Assembly: GCF_002743255.1 (NCBI RefSeq)
Contig: NZ_PDYY01000001.1
Location: forward strand, 124,001 to 188,000
DNA: 64,000 bases
Direction of reading: 5' to 3'
DNA from: Sporosarcina sp. P2
Lineage (GTDB): Bacteria; Bacillota; Bacilli; Bacillales_A; Planococcaceae
Shown here: piece by piece, positions 46,194 to 54,673 of the stretch
Layout: each line of letters opens with the position of its first letter
Position numbering within the stretch: position 1 is the first letter of the stretch
The notes under the pieces: generated by a model
What the model was told of the DNA's origin: nothing
The model's input: only the letters and a program-made list of their open reading frames with translations
Databases searched by the model: none
Made by a program: the position numbers and the translations under genes

Positions 46194-46853
46194 ATGGGAA
46201 CAGCAAGTGTACAAACTTCAATTGCTATTATCTTTATAAGTTTGTGTGTGGGATTTCTCTCTTTTTATTTTATAGGCGATTTATCAAAAAAGAAAAAGAA
46301 AATCTATATAGGTGAATTAGTATCGCAAATTACGAATTTTGTCCTTTTTATGTGGCTTGGTAAAATTCTATTAAATCTTTCTGTCTTTTTAAAAGATCCA
46401 TTGGCAATTTTAGCATACCCAAGTAATTCGAATGCGGTTTATATTGCTGTTCTCTTTAGTTTTTTTGCAATTGCTATTAAATCCAAACGACAAAAGATTG
46501 ATATCATTCCATTTCTAAATGCTTTTATACATGTGTTTTTAATAACGTCATTTTTGTATGAATTCATTCAAATTGTATGGAATAACAATACATATTCAAT
46601 TAGATACCTTGGCTTACTTGCCGTGTTGATTATTACGTTCGTTGTCATGCATGCACGTGTAACAATCTATAGGCTAAATATAATCATGGCAATTGGTTGG
46701 ACTTTAGGTACTTTTGGATTGACATTTGTGATGCCGTTTATGATGGTATTCGGCTATACAATGGCTCCGTGGTTTTTGGGTTTAATTTTTGTGATTTGTT
46801 TGATAGTAATCATTTTAAAAAAGGAAGAAGGTGTCGTAAATGGGCGGAATTGA
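46194..46853 (+). CDS. multi-span membrane protein, unknown function
   Basis: 219 residues, six to seven hydrophobic segments with a KKKKK cluster after the first. I do not recognise a family. Very rich in A and T compared with the core genes. Its end overlaps the ccdA start by 14 bases, so it is coupled to CcdA and the thioredoxin that follow; a role in delivering or sensing membrane thiol redox is conceivable but not shown. GGAGGTG precedes the ATG. Confidence 0.6.
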   Translation: MGTASVQTSIAIIFISLCVGFLSFYFIGDLSKKKKKIYIGELVSQITNFVLFMWLGKILLNLSVFLKDPLAILAYPSNSNAVYIAVLFSFFAIAIKSKRQKIDIIPFLNAFIHVFLITSFLYEFIQIVWNNNTYSIRYLGLLAVLIITFVVMHARVTIYRLNIIMAIGWTLGTFGLTFVMPFMMVFGYTMAPWFLGLIFVICLIVIILKKEEGVVNGRN

Positions 46854-47598
46854 AGCAGATACGATGTTAGTGGTGGGAATGTTTTTAGCAGTAGGGGCAG
46901 GTGCATTATCTTTTTTATCGCCTTGTGTGTTACCGATTTTTCCGGCGTATTTATCGTATATCACCGGAATTAGTGTTAAAGAACTGCAAGGAAATCATGA
47001 CGTTAAAATACGTAGTAAACTATTAAGCCATTCTGTGTTCTTTTTGTTAGGCGTTTCACTTGTCTTTATTAGTTTGGGTGTCGGGGCATCATTTTTAGGA
47101 CAATGGATTCAAACGTTATTAGTAGGTGATTCTGGATTACTAATACAGCGATTAGCCGGAGTGTTCATTATATTTATGGGGCTTTTTGTTGGAGGTTGGA
47201 TCACTATTCCAACTTTAATGAAAGAAAAGCGTTTCCAATCTTCAAAAAGGCCAGTTGGCTATTTTGGAACTTTTTTCGTTGGTATGGGATTTGCTGCTGG
47301 ATGGACACCGTGCATTGGCCCGATCTTCGGATCCATTTTATTTTTGGCGGCAAGTAACCCGGGTCAAGGTATTTTGTATACAGTGATGTATGTCATTGGT
47401 TTTGCCTTGCCATTTCTGATCCTGACCTTCTTCCTCGGATCAACCAAATGGATTGTTCGCCATAGTCAAGTGATTATGAAAACAGGAGCCATTATTATGA
47501 TTCTTATGGGCTTGATTTTATTTACTGGTCAAATGCCACGCATCACCGAATTTCTTCTTAAATTAGTGCAAGATACATGGTTTGAAAAGTTAGGATAA
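46840..47598 (+). CDS. ccdA: CcdA family thiol-disulfide transmembrane reductant carrier
   Basis: 252 residues, six-helix DsbD/CcdA core. The paired cysteine motifs are intact: SPCVLPIFPAYLSYITG near 28-44 and GWTPCIGPI near 157-165. CcdA passes electrons from cytoplasmic thioredoxin across the membrane to extracytoplasmic thioredoxin-like proteins. The next gene encodes such a partner. This is probably an accessory copy, since Bacillales normally have a ccdA elsewhere for cytochrome c maturation. Confidence 0.88.
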   Translation: MGGIEADTMLVVGMFLAVGAGALSFLSPCVLPIFPAYLSYITGISVKELQGNHDVKIRSKLLSHSVFFLLGVSLVFISLGVGASFLGQWIQTLLVGDSGLLIQRLAGVFIIFMGLFVGGWITIPTLMKEKRFQSSKRPVGYFGTFFVGMGFAAGWTPCIGPIFGSILFLAASNPGQGILYTVMYVIGFALPFLILTFFLGSTKWIVRHSQVIMKTGAIIMILMGLILFTGQMPRITEFLLKLVQDTWFEKLG

Positions 47599-47616
47599 AA
47601 ATGGAGGTAATAAGAA

Positions 47617-48189
47617 ATGAAAAAGGCAATAATTATTTTTATTGTAGTGGGAATGCTTGGGTGGGCTGTATATGAGTTCATACTTTCAGCTGATGAGGGA
47701 GGCAATATAAAAACATCTGAGTATGAAGATGCTAACATCAAAGAAGAATCCGTTGAATCCAATGAAGTGGGGATTCGTAAAGGGCAAATAGCTCCAGATT
47801 TTGAACTTAAGACATTGGATGGTGAGACAGTAAGGTTGTCTGATTACAAAGGGAAACGGGTCATGCTAAACTTCTGGGCAACATGGTGTCCGCCATGCCG
47901 TGCAGAAATGCCTGATATGGAAAAATTTAAGAGGGATAAGGATGTACAAATTTTAGCTGTAAATTTACTTGGTACGGAATCAAGTCTAGAAAACGTTCAA
48001 AATTTTGTCGACGAACTGAAGTTGACTTTGACTATTCCTTTGGATGAAAAATCTGCTATATCAAATCAGTATCAAATTGTAGCTTATCCTACCTCATTTA
48101 TGATTGATTCAAATGGTCGTATCCAATCCGTTGTAATGGGTGCCATGAATTATGACTTTATGGTCCAGGGATTTGAAATGATGCAATAG
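47617..48189 (+). CDS. membrane-anchored thioredoxin-like protein (ResA/TlpA type)
   Basis: 190 residues. A single N-terminal membrane helix (about 3-24) is followed by an acidic linker and a thioredoxin fold with WCPPC near residue 91-95 and a cis-proline region VAYPTSFMIDSNG. The active site faces outside the membrane and would be reduced by CcdA, encoded immediately upstream. ResA reduces apocytochrome c; here the absence of ccs genes nearby leaves the target open. AATGGAGG precedes the ATG. Confidence 0.85.
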   Translation: MKKAIIIFIVVGMLGWAVYEFILSADEGGNIKTSEYEDANIKEESVESNEVGIRKGQIAPDFELKTLDGETVRLSDYKGKRVMLNFWATWCPPCRAEMPDMEKFKRDKDVQILAVNLLGTESSLENVQNFVDELKLTLTIPLDEKSAISNQYQIVAYPTSFMIDSNGRIQSVVMGAMNYDFMVQGFEMMQ

Positions 48190-48228
48190 GTTCCTTCTGT
48201 CGTGTAAACTAGTAGTGGGGTGATTCGT

Positions 48229-48915
48229 GTGAAACAAACTATTATGGTTGTCGAAGATGATAAAATGATTCGGGAATTAATTGCGATTTATTTGAAGAAG
48301 AATGGTTATGAAGTTGTGGAGTCAAGTGATGGAGAAGATGCGAAATCAGTTTTTCTGGAACATCAGCCATGCCTATTAATATTGGATTTAATGCTCCCCA
48401 AAATAAGTGGCGAGGAATTTTATGAATGGATTCTTAAGCAAGAACAAAATAATGTATCAGTTATTATGCTGTCAGCTAAAGCAAGAATTGACGATAAAAT
48501 TTCAGGGTTAAATTTAGGAGCAGATGCATATATGACAAAACCATTTGACCCAAACGAGCTTATCGCGCAAGTAGAAGCAGTTTTACGCCGCACAAGTCAC
48601 TTTTGTCAAAAGATTGTAGCTGAAGGGCTATGTATAATGCCGAAAAAAGGTCAAGTTTTGCTTTACGGTAAAGACATTAAATTGACGAAGTATGAGTTTA
48701 GTCTTCTTCATTACTTTATGCAAAATCCGAATATAGTTTTGTCACGAGAACAGCTCATTACGATGATTTATCCAAATGAGGAGCATACTGTAATGGATCG
48801 AACCATCGATGCGCATATAAAGAAGCTTCGTGAAAAGATTGAAGATTTTCCAGCGGAACCGAAACGAGTACAAACCATCAGGGGAATGGGGTATAAATTT
48901 GTCGCGAATAAATAA
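48229..48915 (+). CDS. OmpR/PhoB-family response regulator
   Basis: 228 residues. Receiver domain with the acidic pair EDD near 9-11, phosphoacceptor Asp in LLILDLMLPK near 53, Thr/Ser in MLSAKA and Lys in MTKPFDP near 103; C-terminal winged helix (ending RVQTIRGMGYKF). It pairs with the kinase that overlaps its end. GTG 48229 is chosen because GTGGGG lies about seven bases upstream. Likely controls the redox genes in front of it. Confidence 0.9.
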   Translation: MKQTIMVVEDDKMIRELIAIYLKKNGYEVVESSDGEDAKSVFLEHQPCLLILDLMLPKISGEEFYEWILKQEQNNVSVIMLSAKARIDDKISGLNLGADAYMTKPFDPNELIAQVEAVLRRTSHFCQKIVAEGLCIMPKKGQVLLYGKDIKLTKYEFSLLHYFMQNPNIVLSREQLITMIYPNEEHTVMDRTIDAHIKKLREKIEDFPAEPKRVQTIRGMGYKFVANK

Positions 48916-49987
48916 CTATTTTTCCACATTAATCCCTTCTGGATTCCTTTGGCGTTTAACGTTTTTAAACATTTTAGTTATAGTGACCGCGACGGCCATC
49001 AGTGGATGGGCTATCTATAATACAGCCTGTTCTCTGGTAGCTGGAGTGGGAGATCTAGATGGCAGGACCCAACAGCGATTTAACAGTACACTTCTAAATT
49101 ACTTATGGATATTCATGATTGCTGCTGCTTTTGTGGGAAGTTTACTACATTTTTATTTAATAAAACGCTTAATCAAACCAATCCGAAGCTTGATTCAATC
49201 TACAGAAAAGCTGAAGCTCGGAGATTACCCGGAACCCGTGCAAGTTAATAAACAAGATGAAATTGGTCAATTGGTTACACAATATAATGGGCTTATTGCA
49301 CAGTTACAAACGAATGAACAACAACGAAAAAAACTAGTCTCCGATCTATCCCACGAAATAAGAACTCCTTTGTCAAACTTAAATGGTTATCTGCAAGCAT
49401 TGAAGGATGGAGATATAGTCGGCGATAAAGTCCTGTTTGCATCCCTTCATCAGGAATCAAACCGATTATCACAAATGATTGAGCAACTTGAACAATTAAA
49501 GGAATGGGATTACTTATCCACCCAATCGGTTGTAAAAAAAGAAATGTATGAAATAGAAAGCCAATTAACTCAATGTGTTGCAATGTTTGATAGGGCTTTG
49601 ATGCAGAAAAATATACCGATACAAGTAGAAGTTGAATCATGTAAACTATATATTAATATTGAAGGTATACAACAAGTCATCAGCAACTTGCTGGAAAATG
49701 CTATGCGATATTATGAAGGAATCGGGCCAATTTTAGTAACAGGGAAAAAACAAGGAAAAGGTTATTGTATTTCCATAACAGGACCCAGTAATCCTATACC
49801 AGTTAACGAAAGGGAAAAGGTATTCATGCGGTTCTACCGACTTGATTCTTCTCGTAGCCGATTGACTGGTGGTTCAGGATTAGGACTTGCGATTTCAAAG
49901 GAAATCGTAGAACGCCATCATCAAGGCGAGATAGGAATTGAAACGACTGATAATAGTAATACATTTTGGATTGTTTTACCGAGATGA
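48899..49987 (+). CDS. membrane sensor histidine kinase
   Basis: About 362 residues from TTG 48899, which overlaps the regulator gene by 17 bases and has GGGG before it. Two membrane helices (about 17-45 and 66-90) enclose only about 20 extracytoplasmic residues, so the sensing is probably in or near the membrane. HAMP region follows, then HisKA with SDLSHEIRTPLSNL, N-box NLLENAMRYYE and G-box GGSGLGLAISKE. Partner of the upstream response regulator. Confidence 0.88.
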   Translation: MSRINNYFSTLIPSGFLWRLTFLNILVIVTATAISGWAIYNTACSLVAGVGDLDGRTQQRFNSTLLNYLWIFMIAAAFVGSLLHFYLIKRLIKPIRSLIQSTEKLKLGDYPEPVQVNKQDEIGQLVTQYNGLIAQLQTNEQQRKKLVSDLSHEIRTPLSNLNGYLQALKDGDIVGDKVLFASLHQESNRLSQMIEQLEQLKEWDYLSTQSVVKKEMYEIESQLTQCVAMFDRALMQKNIPIQVEVESCKLYINIEGIQQVISNLLENAMRYYEGIGPILVTGKKQGKGYCISITGPSNPIPVNEREKVFMRFYRLDSSRSRLTGGSGLGLAISKEIVERHHQGEIGIETTDNSNTFWIVLPR

Positions 49988-50024
49988 TAAAGTGAAATAG
50001 AAGGAATAGAACAAATCAATAGAG

Positions 50025-50231
50025 GTGGCGAACATCGCGATAATAATTCCATCCAAAACGAAACACCAATTGGAAACAGAAAAGGCAGGAAGAGTTATGC
50101 GCGAGTGGAAATCCTACTTAGAATGGGAAGAAGCAAATAGGCACCACATAATAGAAAGAGAAACAGAAGAACAGAGCTTGTCACGGGGCGAATTCGAATG
50201 GCTGAATGAATGGATGAGCGAAGAAAAATGA
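50025..50231 (+). CDS. small charged protein, unknown function
   Basis: Up to 68 residues, rich in Glu, Arg, Lys and Trp (EWKSYLEWEEANR near 27-39, then many glutamates). I do not recognise it. The start is unclear: GTG 50025 lies inside the ribosome-site-like AGAGGTGG, so a start a few codons further on is possible. It overlaps the next short frame by ATGA. Its setting at the right end of the accessory segment suggests a mobile-element accessory gene. Confidence 0.45.
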   Translation: MANIAIIIPSKTKHQLETEKAGRVMREWKSYLEWEEANRHHIIERETEEQSLSRGEFEWLNEWMSEEK

Positions 50232-50314
50232 TTAACATAGAAGTTGATCAAAAAAAGCTAAAAGAGCTTTACTTTCAGAAAATAGATGATATTGAAGAAG
50301 AAGGGTGGAAGTAG
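50228..50314 (+). CDS. 28-codon frame resembling the start of an excisionase-type protein
   Basis: MINIEVDQKKLKELYFQKID and eight more residues to TAG at 50312. It overlaps the previous stop as ATGA. The sequence resembles, from memory, the first residues of small phage or ICE DNA-binding (excisionase-type) proteins that start MIN-(I/V)-E-(V/I)-D and continue for another 60-90 residues; the rest is missing here. Treat as a truncated remnant. Confidence 0.35.
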   Translation: MINIEVDQKKLKELYFQKIDDIEEEGWK

Positions 50315-50366
50315 TCATACTTTCCTCTCTTCTTTTTGATTAAAAATAGGTAACTAAATATGATGA

Positions 50367-50747
50367 ATGATAAAAGAACAATTGAAATGTTACTACAAGT
50401 ACTTTCAGTTTTTTGAAAAAGTAGTGAATAAAGAAATTGATTATATCTACTTCAAAGATGGTTCTTACCATGAACTTGTTTTTAAATCGCAAATGTTTAA
50501 TATTATGCACTTGTGTGGTATGGAATACCAAGATCCAAAGAGTAAGAATATGGTGAAGCCATCGCAGATTTATGTAGCTCTCAAAGCAAATTAGATATCA
50601 ACGGAAGGAATTTTATGGAAATCATTCACTGTTCAGAAGTTGCAGATTATCAATTGTCTAGAGGATCTTACAAAATACACTGTTAGTATAAGCGATGGGA
50701 GTACTGTTTATTTGAATCTGTCATTCGAAAAAAGTAAGTCATTATAA
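50367..50747 (+). pseudogene. phage-type nuclease-fold-like protein interrupted by an in-frame amber codon
   Basis: 75 codons end at TAG 50592-50594, but the same frame continues with 50 sense codons to TAA 50745-50747. The first part (YYKYFQFFEKVVNKEIDYIY, then FNIMHLCGMEY) resembles the PBECR4 phage-associated nuclease-like domain; the part after the stop (KYTVSISDGSTVYLNLSF) reads like its natural C-terminus. So this is one gene with a premature stop, or a stop that is suppressed. The family call is from memory and tentative. Confidence 0.45.
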
Positions 50748-50881
50748 CAATGCTCGTCAAGAAAAGACTTTACACATATTATACACATTGAATAGAAGAA
50801 ACGCAGGTGTTTTAGGGTTTAAAGACTCGTAAAAACGTCCTCCTGGGACGTTGGCAAGAATATGTTAATGGAATAAGAAAT
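50748..50881. other. non-coding stretch at the right edge of the accessory segment
   Basis: No gene seen. It holds the 13-base tRNA-end copy listed separately, inside a small palindrome (AACGTCC and GGACGTT, 50834-50852). Confidence 0.5.
50839..50851 (+). repeat. putative attachment-site copy 2
   Basis: CCTCCTGGGACGT, identical to 43921-43933 at the 3' end of tRNA-Arg. It would mark the other end of an approximately 6.9-kb integrated segment. The 13-mer is part of a short palindrome, so chance similarity is not excluded. Confidence 0.5.
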
Positions 50882-50928
50882 AAAAAAAGACCGTAAACAT
50901 TGAAATATAATGTTTACGGTCTTTTTTT
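50882..50928. terminator. strong bidirectional terminator hairpin
   Basis: Twenty-base perfect arms 50882-50901 and 50909-50928 (core GACCGTAAACATT), seven-base loop, with seven A on the left and seven T on the right. Confidence 0.9.
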
Positions 50929-50999
50929 AGTATTGAAGCAAAAATTATTCACAGCGAATATATGTATTTGGCTTTGTCTAGGTTTCATTGAACTGGAGA

Positions 51000-51722
51000 G
51001 GCCCTTAAATCTTCAGGCGGTTGTCAGTGGAAGAGTAGTGTTAGTTGGAACGAGAAAACCGATGAACGAACATAAGGTTTCGATTTTGGATTCAGTATCG
51101 TCTATGGAAAGTCTAGAAAGAGATGGAAAAATCAGCAATGCTAATTGCTGTAGATCAAAAGCTTGCTGGTGTCGTCGCAATAGCCGATATGGTGAAAGAA
51201 ACTTCCAGAGAAGCGATTGCCAGAATGCAAGATTTGGGTCTTGAAGTGATTATGCTGACAGGTGATAACTAACGCACTGCGGAGGCCATTGTTCGTCAAG
51301 TCGGTTTATCTTATGTCATTCCGGAAGTGGTACTAGAACAAAAAAGCGATGAAATTAAAAAATACAAGACCAAGGTAAGAAATTCGCTATGGTCAGGGAC
51401 GGGATCAATGATGCACCCGCCCTTGCAATGGCAAACATTGGATGGCGGTTGGAACAGGTATGGATATCGCTATTGAAGTGGCAGATATTACATTGATGAG
51501 TGGAGACTTAAATAGCGTTGCAGATGCCATTTTATAAGCCGTGAAACGATGTGCAATATTAAACAAAACTTGTTTTTTGCTTTCTTCTACAACACGGTCG
51601 GAATTCCAATTGCGACAATCGGTCTATTAGCCCCTTAGGTTGCCGGTGCAGCAATGGCGTTCAGTTCGGTATCGCTCGTATTGAATGCATTGCGCCTCCA
51701 AAAAATAAATTTAAAAAATTAA
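51000..51722 (+). pseudogene. decayed copper-type P1B ATPase (CopA C-terminal half)
   Basis: Conceptual translation across frames gives VVSGRVVLVGTRKPMNEHK, then [67 protein letters not shown] and VAGAAMAFSSVSLVLNALRL, the C-terminal half of a copper-exporting ATPase. Lesions include an extra A in the run near 51129, a stop TAA directly after TGDN (probably from CAA), further shifts near 51370 and 51440, and stops near 51538 and 51635. The Asp phosphorylation site and membrane entry are missing. Non-functional remnant just outside the right repeat. Confidence 0.8.
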
Positions 51723-51723
51723 T

Positions 51724-51771
51724 GAGAAAAGCCTGTGGCAACTCCTTTATGGGTTGTCAGAGGCTCTTTTA
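51724..51771 (+). terminator. terminator after the copA remnant
   Basis: GAAAAGCCTGTGGCAACTC pairs with GGGTTGTCAGAGGCTCTTTT with few mismatches. Confidence 0.7.
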
Positions 51772-52046
51772 TTTAGTACATAGGTACGATTTGGACTCTG
51801 AAGAAGTAAAAGAAGAAAGAAATGTTCATTTGCATAAATTCATATAAATAGTGTCCGAAATAAAGACGCTGTCTTCTAATAGTGTGTGAAGTACATACAC
51901 ATAATGCTTCCATGTAAGTGAAGTACGACCTTTTGAGCAGCGCTTGCTAAAATATTTACAAGATAAGTATTGGTATATGTACGAAAAAGGGTAGATGCTA
52001 CTAGAATTACTAGTAATATCGACCTTTTTTCTATAATTTTGATTGA
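51772..52046. other. upstream region of the first sigma-54 promoter
   Basis: No gene seen. TTCATTTGCATAAATTCAT (51825-51843) weakly resembles the tandem repeat found upstream of the second sigma-54 promoter, and TGTAAGTGA occurs near 51913 as it does near 59091. These may be remains of activator sites. Confidence 0.35.
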
Positions 52047-52063
52047 TGGCATGAATATTGCAT
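52047..52063 (+). promoter_or_regulatory. sigma-54 (SigL) promoter 1
   Basis: TGGCATGAATATTGCAT: -24 element TGGCA and -12 element TTGCA with the invariant GG and GC at the correct distance. It lies 44-60 bases before the racemase start. The sequence from GAATATTGCATTATG onward is nearly identical to the second promoter at 59326. Confidence 0.85.
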
Positions 52064-52106
52064 TATGTAATAGGTGTAAAGAAAAAGTAAAAGGGGTGTG
52101 ATTGAT

Positions 52107-53267
52107 TTGTTACGTAATTTGAAGATATTAGATTTCTCAGGATTACTACCTGGACCTTATGCGACGATGATGCTCGCTGACTTGGGGGCAGAAGTCTTGC
52201 GGGTAGAGTCACCAACGAGGCCCGATTTAATTCGAACATTTGGAGGAAAGAATTTTGCGGCACATGGTTTCCTAAATCGTTCCAAACGTTCAATCGCACT
52301 CGATTTAAAGAAAGTGGAGTCTATCGAAATCGTCAAGAATTTGGTGAAGGAATATGACATTGTGTTAGAACAATTTCGCCCCGGCGTTATGGAGCGACTA
52401 GGGTTAGGTTATGAAGTACTGAAAGAAGCGAACCCACAACTAATCTATTGTTCACTTACAGGGTTTGGTCAGACGGGTCCATATCGTAATCGTCCGGGAC
52501 ATGACATTAATTATTTATCGATTGCCGGATTGGCAGATTACTCTCGACGCAAAGGGGAGCGTCCAACCCCTCAAGCTGTACAAATTGCGGATGTAGCTGG
52601 GGGCTCTCTACATACTGTCATTGGAATATTGACAGCTGTATTGCACCGAGCGCAGACGGGAGAAGGGCAATCTATCGATGTTAGTATGACGGATGCCGCA
52701 TTTGCGCTCAATGCTCTTTTTGGACCGGGTTATCTTGTTGATGGAGTGGAACCCAAGGCAGAACGAATGATGCTGAATGGCGGAAGTTATTATGACTATT
52801 TCGAAACAAAAGATGGTCGCTATTTTTCAGTTGGGAGTGTTGAGCCTGCATTTAGAAAGCAGCTATGTGAGGCGATTGGTCACCCCGAGTTACTTTCGGT
52901 TGCGATGAGTCAAGCACCTGCTGATATGCATTCGTTTACGGAGAGATTAAAAAAAGCTTTCCTAAGCAAAACCTATGATGAATGGTTACCCATTTTCGAA
53001 GAATTTCAAGCGTGTGTAGAACCCGTATTACCGTTTAGCGAAGCGTGTGGGCATCCACAAATTAAGGCAAGGGAAATGGTGATCGAAGTACCTAAGTCTG
53101 ATGGAACTTCACAATCGCAAATCGCTCACCCGATTAAATTCTCAAAAGGAAGTCCGAGCTATAAACACGTGGGTGGGAAGCTCGGGGAAGATACAGTCGA
53201 TGTATTTGAAGCATTGGGTTACAGTGAGGAACAAATTGCAGAATTGAAAGAAAAGGGTGTCTTCTAA
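52107..53267 (+). CDS. alpha-methylacyl-CoA racemase (CaiB/BaiF superfamily)
   Basis: 386 residues from TTG 52107, eight bases after AAGGGGTG (GTG 52098 would overlap that site). Superfamily III CoA-transferase fold, but the details fit the racemase branch: RPGHDINYL near 130-138, IADVAGG near 160-166 and SVGSVEPAF near 241-249. His132, Asp162 and Glu246 are spaced 30 and 84 residues apart, as in Mycobacterium tuberculosis MCR (126/156/241 as I recall). It would interconvert 2R- and 2S-methylacyl-CoA so that methyl-branched chains can be beta-oxidised. First gene behind a sigma-54 promoter. Confidence 0.75.
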   Translation: MLRNLKILDFSGLLPGPYATMMLADLGAEVLRVESPTRPDLIRTFGGKNFAAHGFLNRSKRSIALDLKKVESIEIVKNLVKEYDIVLEQFRPGVMERLGLGYEVLKEANPQLIYCSLTGFGQTGPYRNRPGHDINYLSIAGLADYSRRKGERPTPQAVQIADVAGGSLHTVIGILTAVLHRAQTGEGQSIDVSMTDAAFALNALFGPGYLVDGVEPKAERMMLNGGSYYDYFETKDGRYFSVGSVEPAFRKQLCEAIGHPELLSVAMSQAPADMHSFTERLKKAFLSKTYDEWLPIFEEFQACVEPVLPFSEACGHPQIKAREMVIEVPKSDGTSQSQIAHPIKFSKGSPSYKHVGGKLGEDTVDVFEALGYSEEQIAELKEKGVF

Positions 53268-53332
53268 AAGACTGAAAATATCAATTTGGAGTAGTGCAAT
53301 GCTAGATGGATAGCTAACTAGAAGGGAGAAAT

Positions 53333-54511
53333 ATGACGATGAAAGCGAAAGTACTTGGCGTAAATATGGTGAAATTTAAAAAGCCTGGGTTGAGTGATCC
53401 ATATGAAATGATGGCAGCAAAAGCGGTTCAAGGTGCATTAGAAGATGCAGGAATTGAGTATCACGATATTGAACAAGCATATGCAAGTTACGTTTTTGGG
53501 GACAGTACTTGTGGTCAAACTGCATTATACCAAGTAGGGATGACAGGAATTCCAATTATTAATGTTAATAATAATTGTTCATCGGGCTCCACTGCTTTGT
53601 ACATGGCTCGCCAGGCAGTCGAATCCGGTGAAGTAGATTGTGCTTTGTCAGTTGGCTTCGAAGAAATGAAACCTGGTGCTTTAGGAAGTATCTGGAATGA
53701 TCGCACGCCCCCAATGGGGTGGGCAGTAGAGCGATTGATTGAATTGAATCCTGACTTACCGGAGGCTCCTCTTGCTTTGAAAATGTTTGGAGCGGGTGGA
53801 AAAGCATATTTGGAAAAGTACGGAGCCAATCCGAATATTTTTGCCAAAGTAGCAGTGAAATCCAGAAGTCATGCTGTGAAAAATCCGTATTCAATGTTCA
53901 ATCAGACATTAACGGTTGAGGAAGTAATGAATGCGCCGACGCTATTTCCAACGCTCACTCGTTTGATGGCGTGCCCACCAACTTGTGGAGCCGCCGCAGT
54001 CATTGTATGTAGTGACAGTTTTGCTAAAAAGCATGGGATATCCAACGCAGTAGAGATCCTGGGTCAGGCAATGACTACGGATACAAACGTTAGTTACGAT
54101 GATCCGATGACCCTTATTGGAACTGAAATGACGAAATGTGCCGCACAACAAGTGTACGAAAAAGCGGGGATAGGTCCTGAAGACGTGGATGTTGTTGAAC
54201 TTCATGATTGCTTTACCCCCAATGAAGTGGTTACTTACGAAGGATTAGGACTTTGCGGTGAAGGGGAAGCAGAACAGTTTATCAATGATGGAGATAATAC
54301 GTATGGCGGGAAGTATGTCATCAATCCTTCAGGCGGATTAATGTCGAAAGGACATCCCCTTGGTGCAACTGGTCTTGCCCAATGTACAGAGCTTGTATGG
54401 CAATTACGTGGTCAAGCAAATCAGCGTCAAGTTGAAGGTGCGAAAATTGCACTCCAGCATAATCTCGGTCTTGGAGGAGCCTGTGTCACAACGATGTATC
54501 GCTTAAACTAA
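53333..54511 (+). CDS. SCP2/SCPx-type thiolase
   Basis: 392 residues. Nucleophile Cys82 in NNNCSSGS, HDCFTPNE near 292 and GGLMSKGHPLGATG near 335 mark the lipid-transfer-protein/SCPx thiolase class rather than the FadA type. Peroxisomal SCPx cleaves 2-methyl-3-oxoacyl-CoA, releasing propionyl-CoA. No SCP2 or OB-fold partner gene is next to it. ATG 53333 or 53339 follow GAAGGGAG. It is co-directional with the racemase, 65 bases downstream, so probably part of the same sigma-54 transcript. Confidence 0.85.
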   Translation: MTMKAKVLGVNMVKFKKPGLSDPYEMMAAKAVQGALEDAGIEYHDIEQAYASYVFGDSTCGQTALYQVGMTGIPIINVNNNCSSGSTALYMARQAVESGEVDCALSVGFEEMKPGALGSIWNDRTPPMGWAVERLIELNPDLPEAPLALKMFGAGGKAYLEKYGANPNIFAKVAVKSRSHAVKNPYSMFNQTLTVEEVMNAPTLFPTLTRLMACPPTCGAAAVIVCSDSFAKKHGISNAVEILGQAMTTDTNVSYDDPMTLIGTEMTKCAAQQVYEKAGIGPEDVDVVELHDCFTPNEVVTYEGLGLCGEGEAEQFINDGDNTYGGKYVINPSGGLMSKGHPLGATGLAQCTELVWQLRGQANQRQVEGAKIALQHNLGLGGACVTTMYRLN

Positions 54512-54597
54512 TGGATGGCAATTTCACTCGAAATGTATTGGTAGGCATTCATTTTCTATCTAAATATTCACAAGAAAAAGTTAACTCAGGTTTCCTT

Positions 54598-54606
54598 TGC
54601 TATAAT
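54598..54606 (+). promoter_or_regulatory. extended -10 promoter of the sigma-54 activator gene
   Basis: TGCTATAAT: TG one base before a perfect TATAAT (54601-54606), about 67 bases before the ATG. It would let the activator be made by the housekeeping sigma factor. Confidence 0.6.
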
Positions 54607-54673
54607 AGAAGTAAGTTATTTTTTATGAATAGAAAATAGCACTTCAATAGTAGAGTAGAAGGAGCCGAAAATC

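Noticed and set aside
50834..50852. Palindrome AACGTCC/GGACGTT as a simple terminator
   Set aside because: No T run follows on either strand, and its right part equals the tRNA-Arg 3' end, so the attachment-site reading is preferred, with the caveat noted.
52098..53267. Formyl- or succinyl-CoA transferase for the first gene of the catabolic cluster
   Set aside because: The fold is shared, but the GHDINYL segment and the His/Asp/Glu spacing fit alpha-methylacyl-CoA racemase better; the transferase reading remains a weaker alternative.
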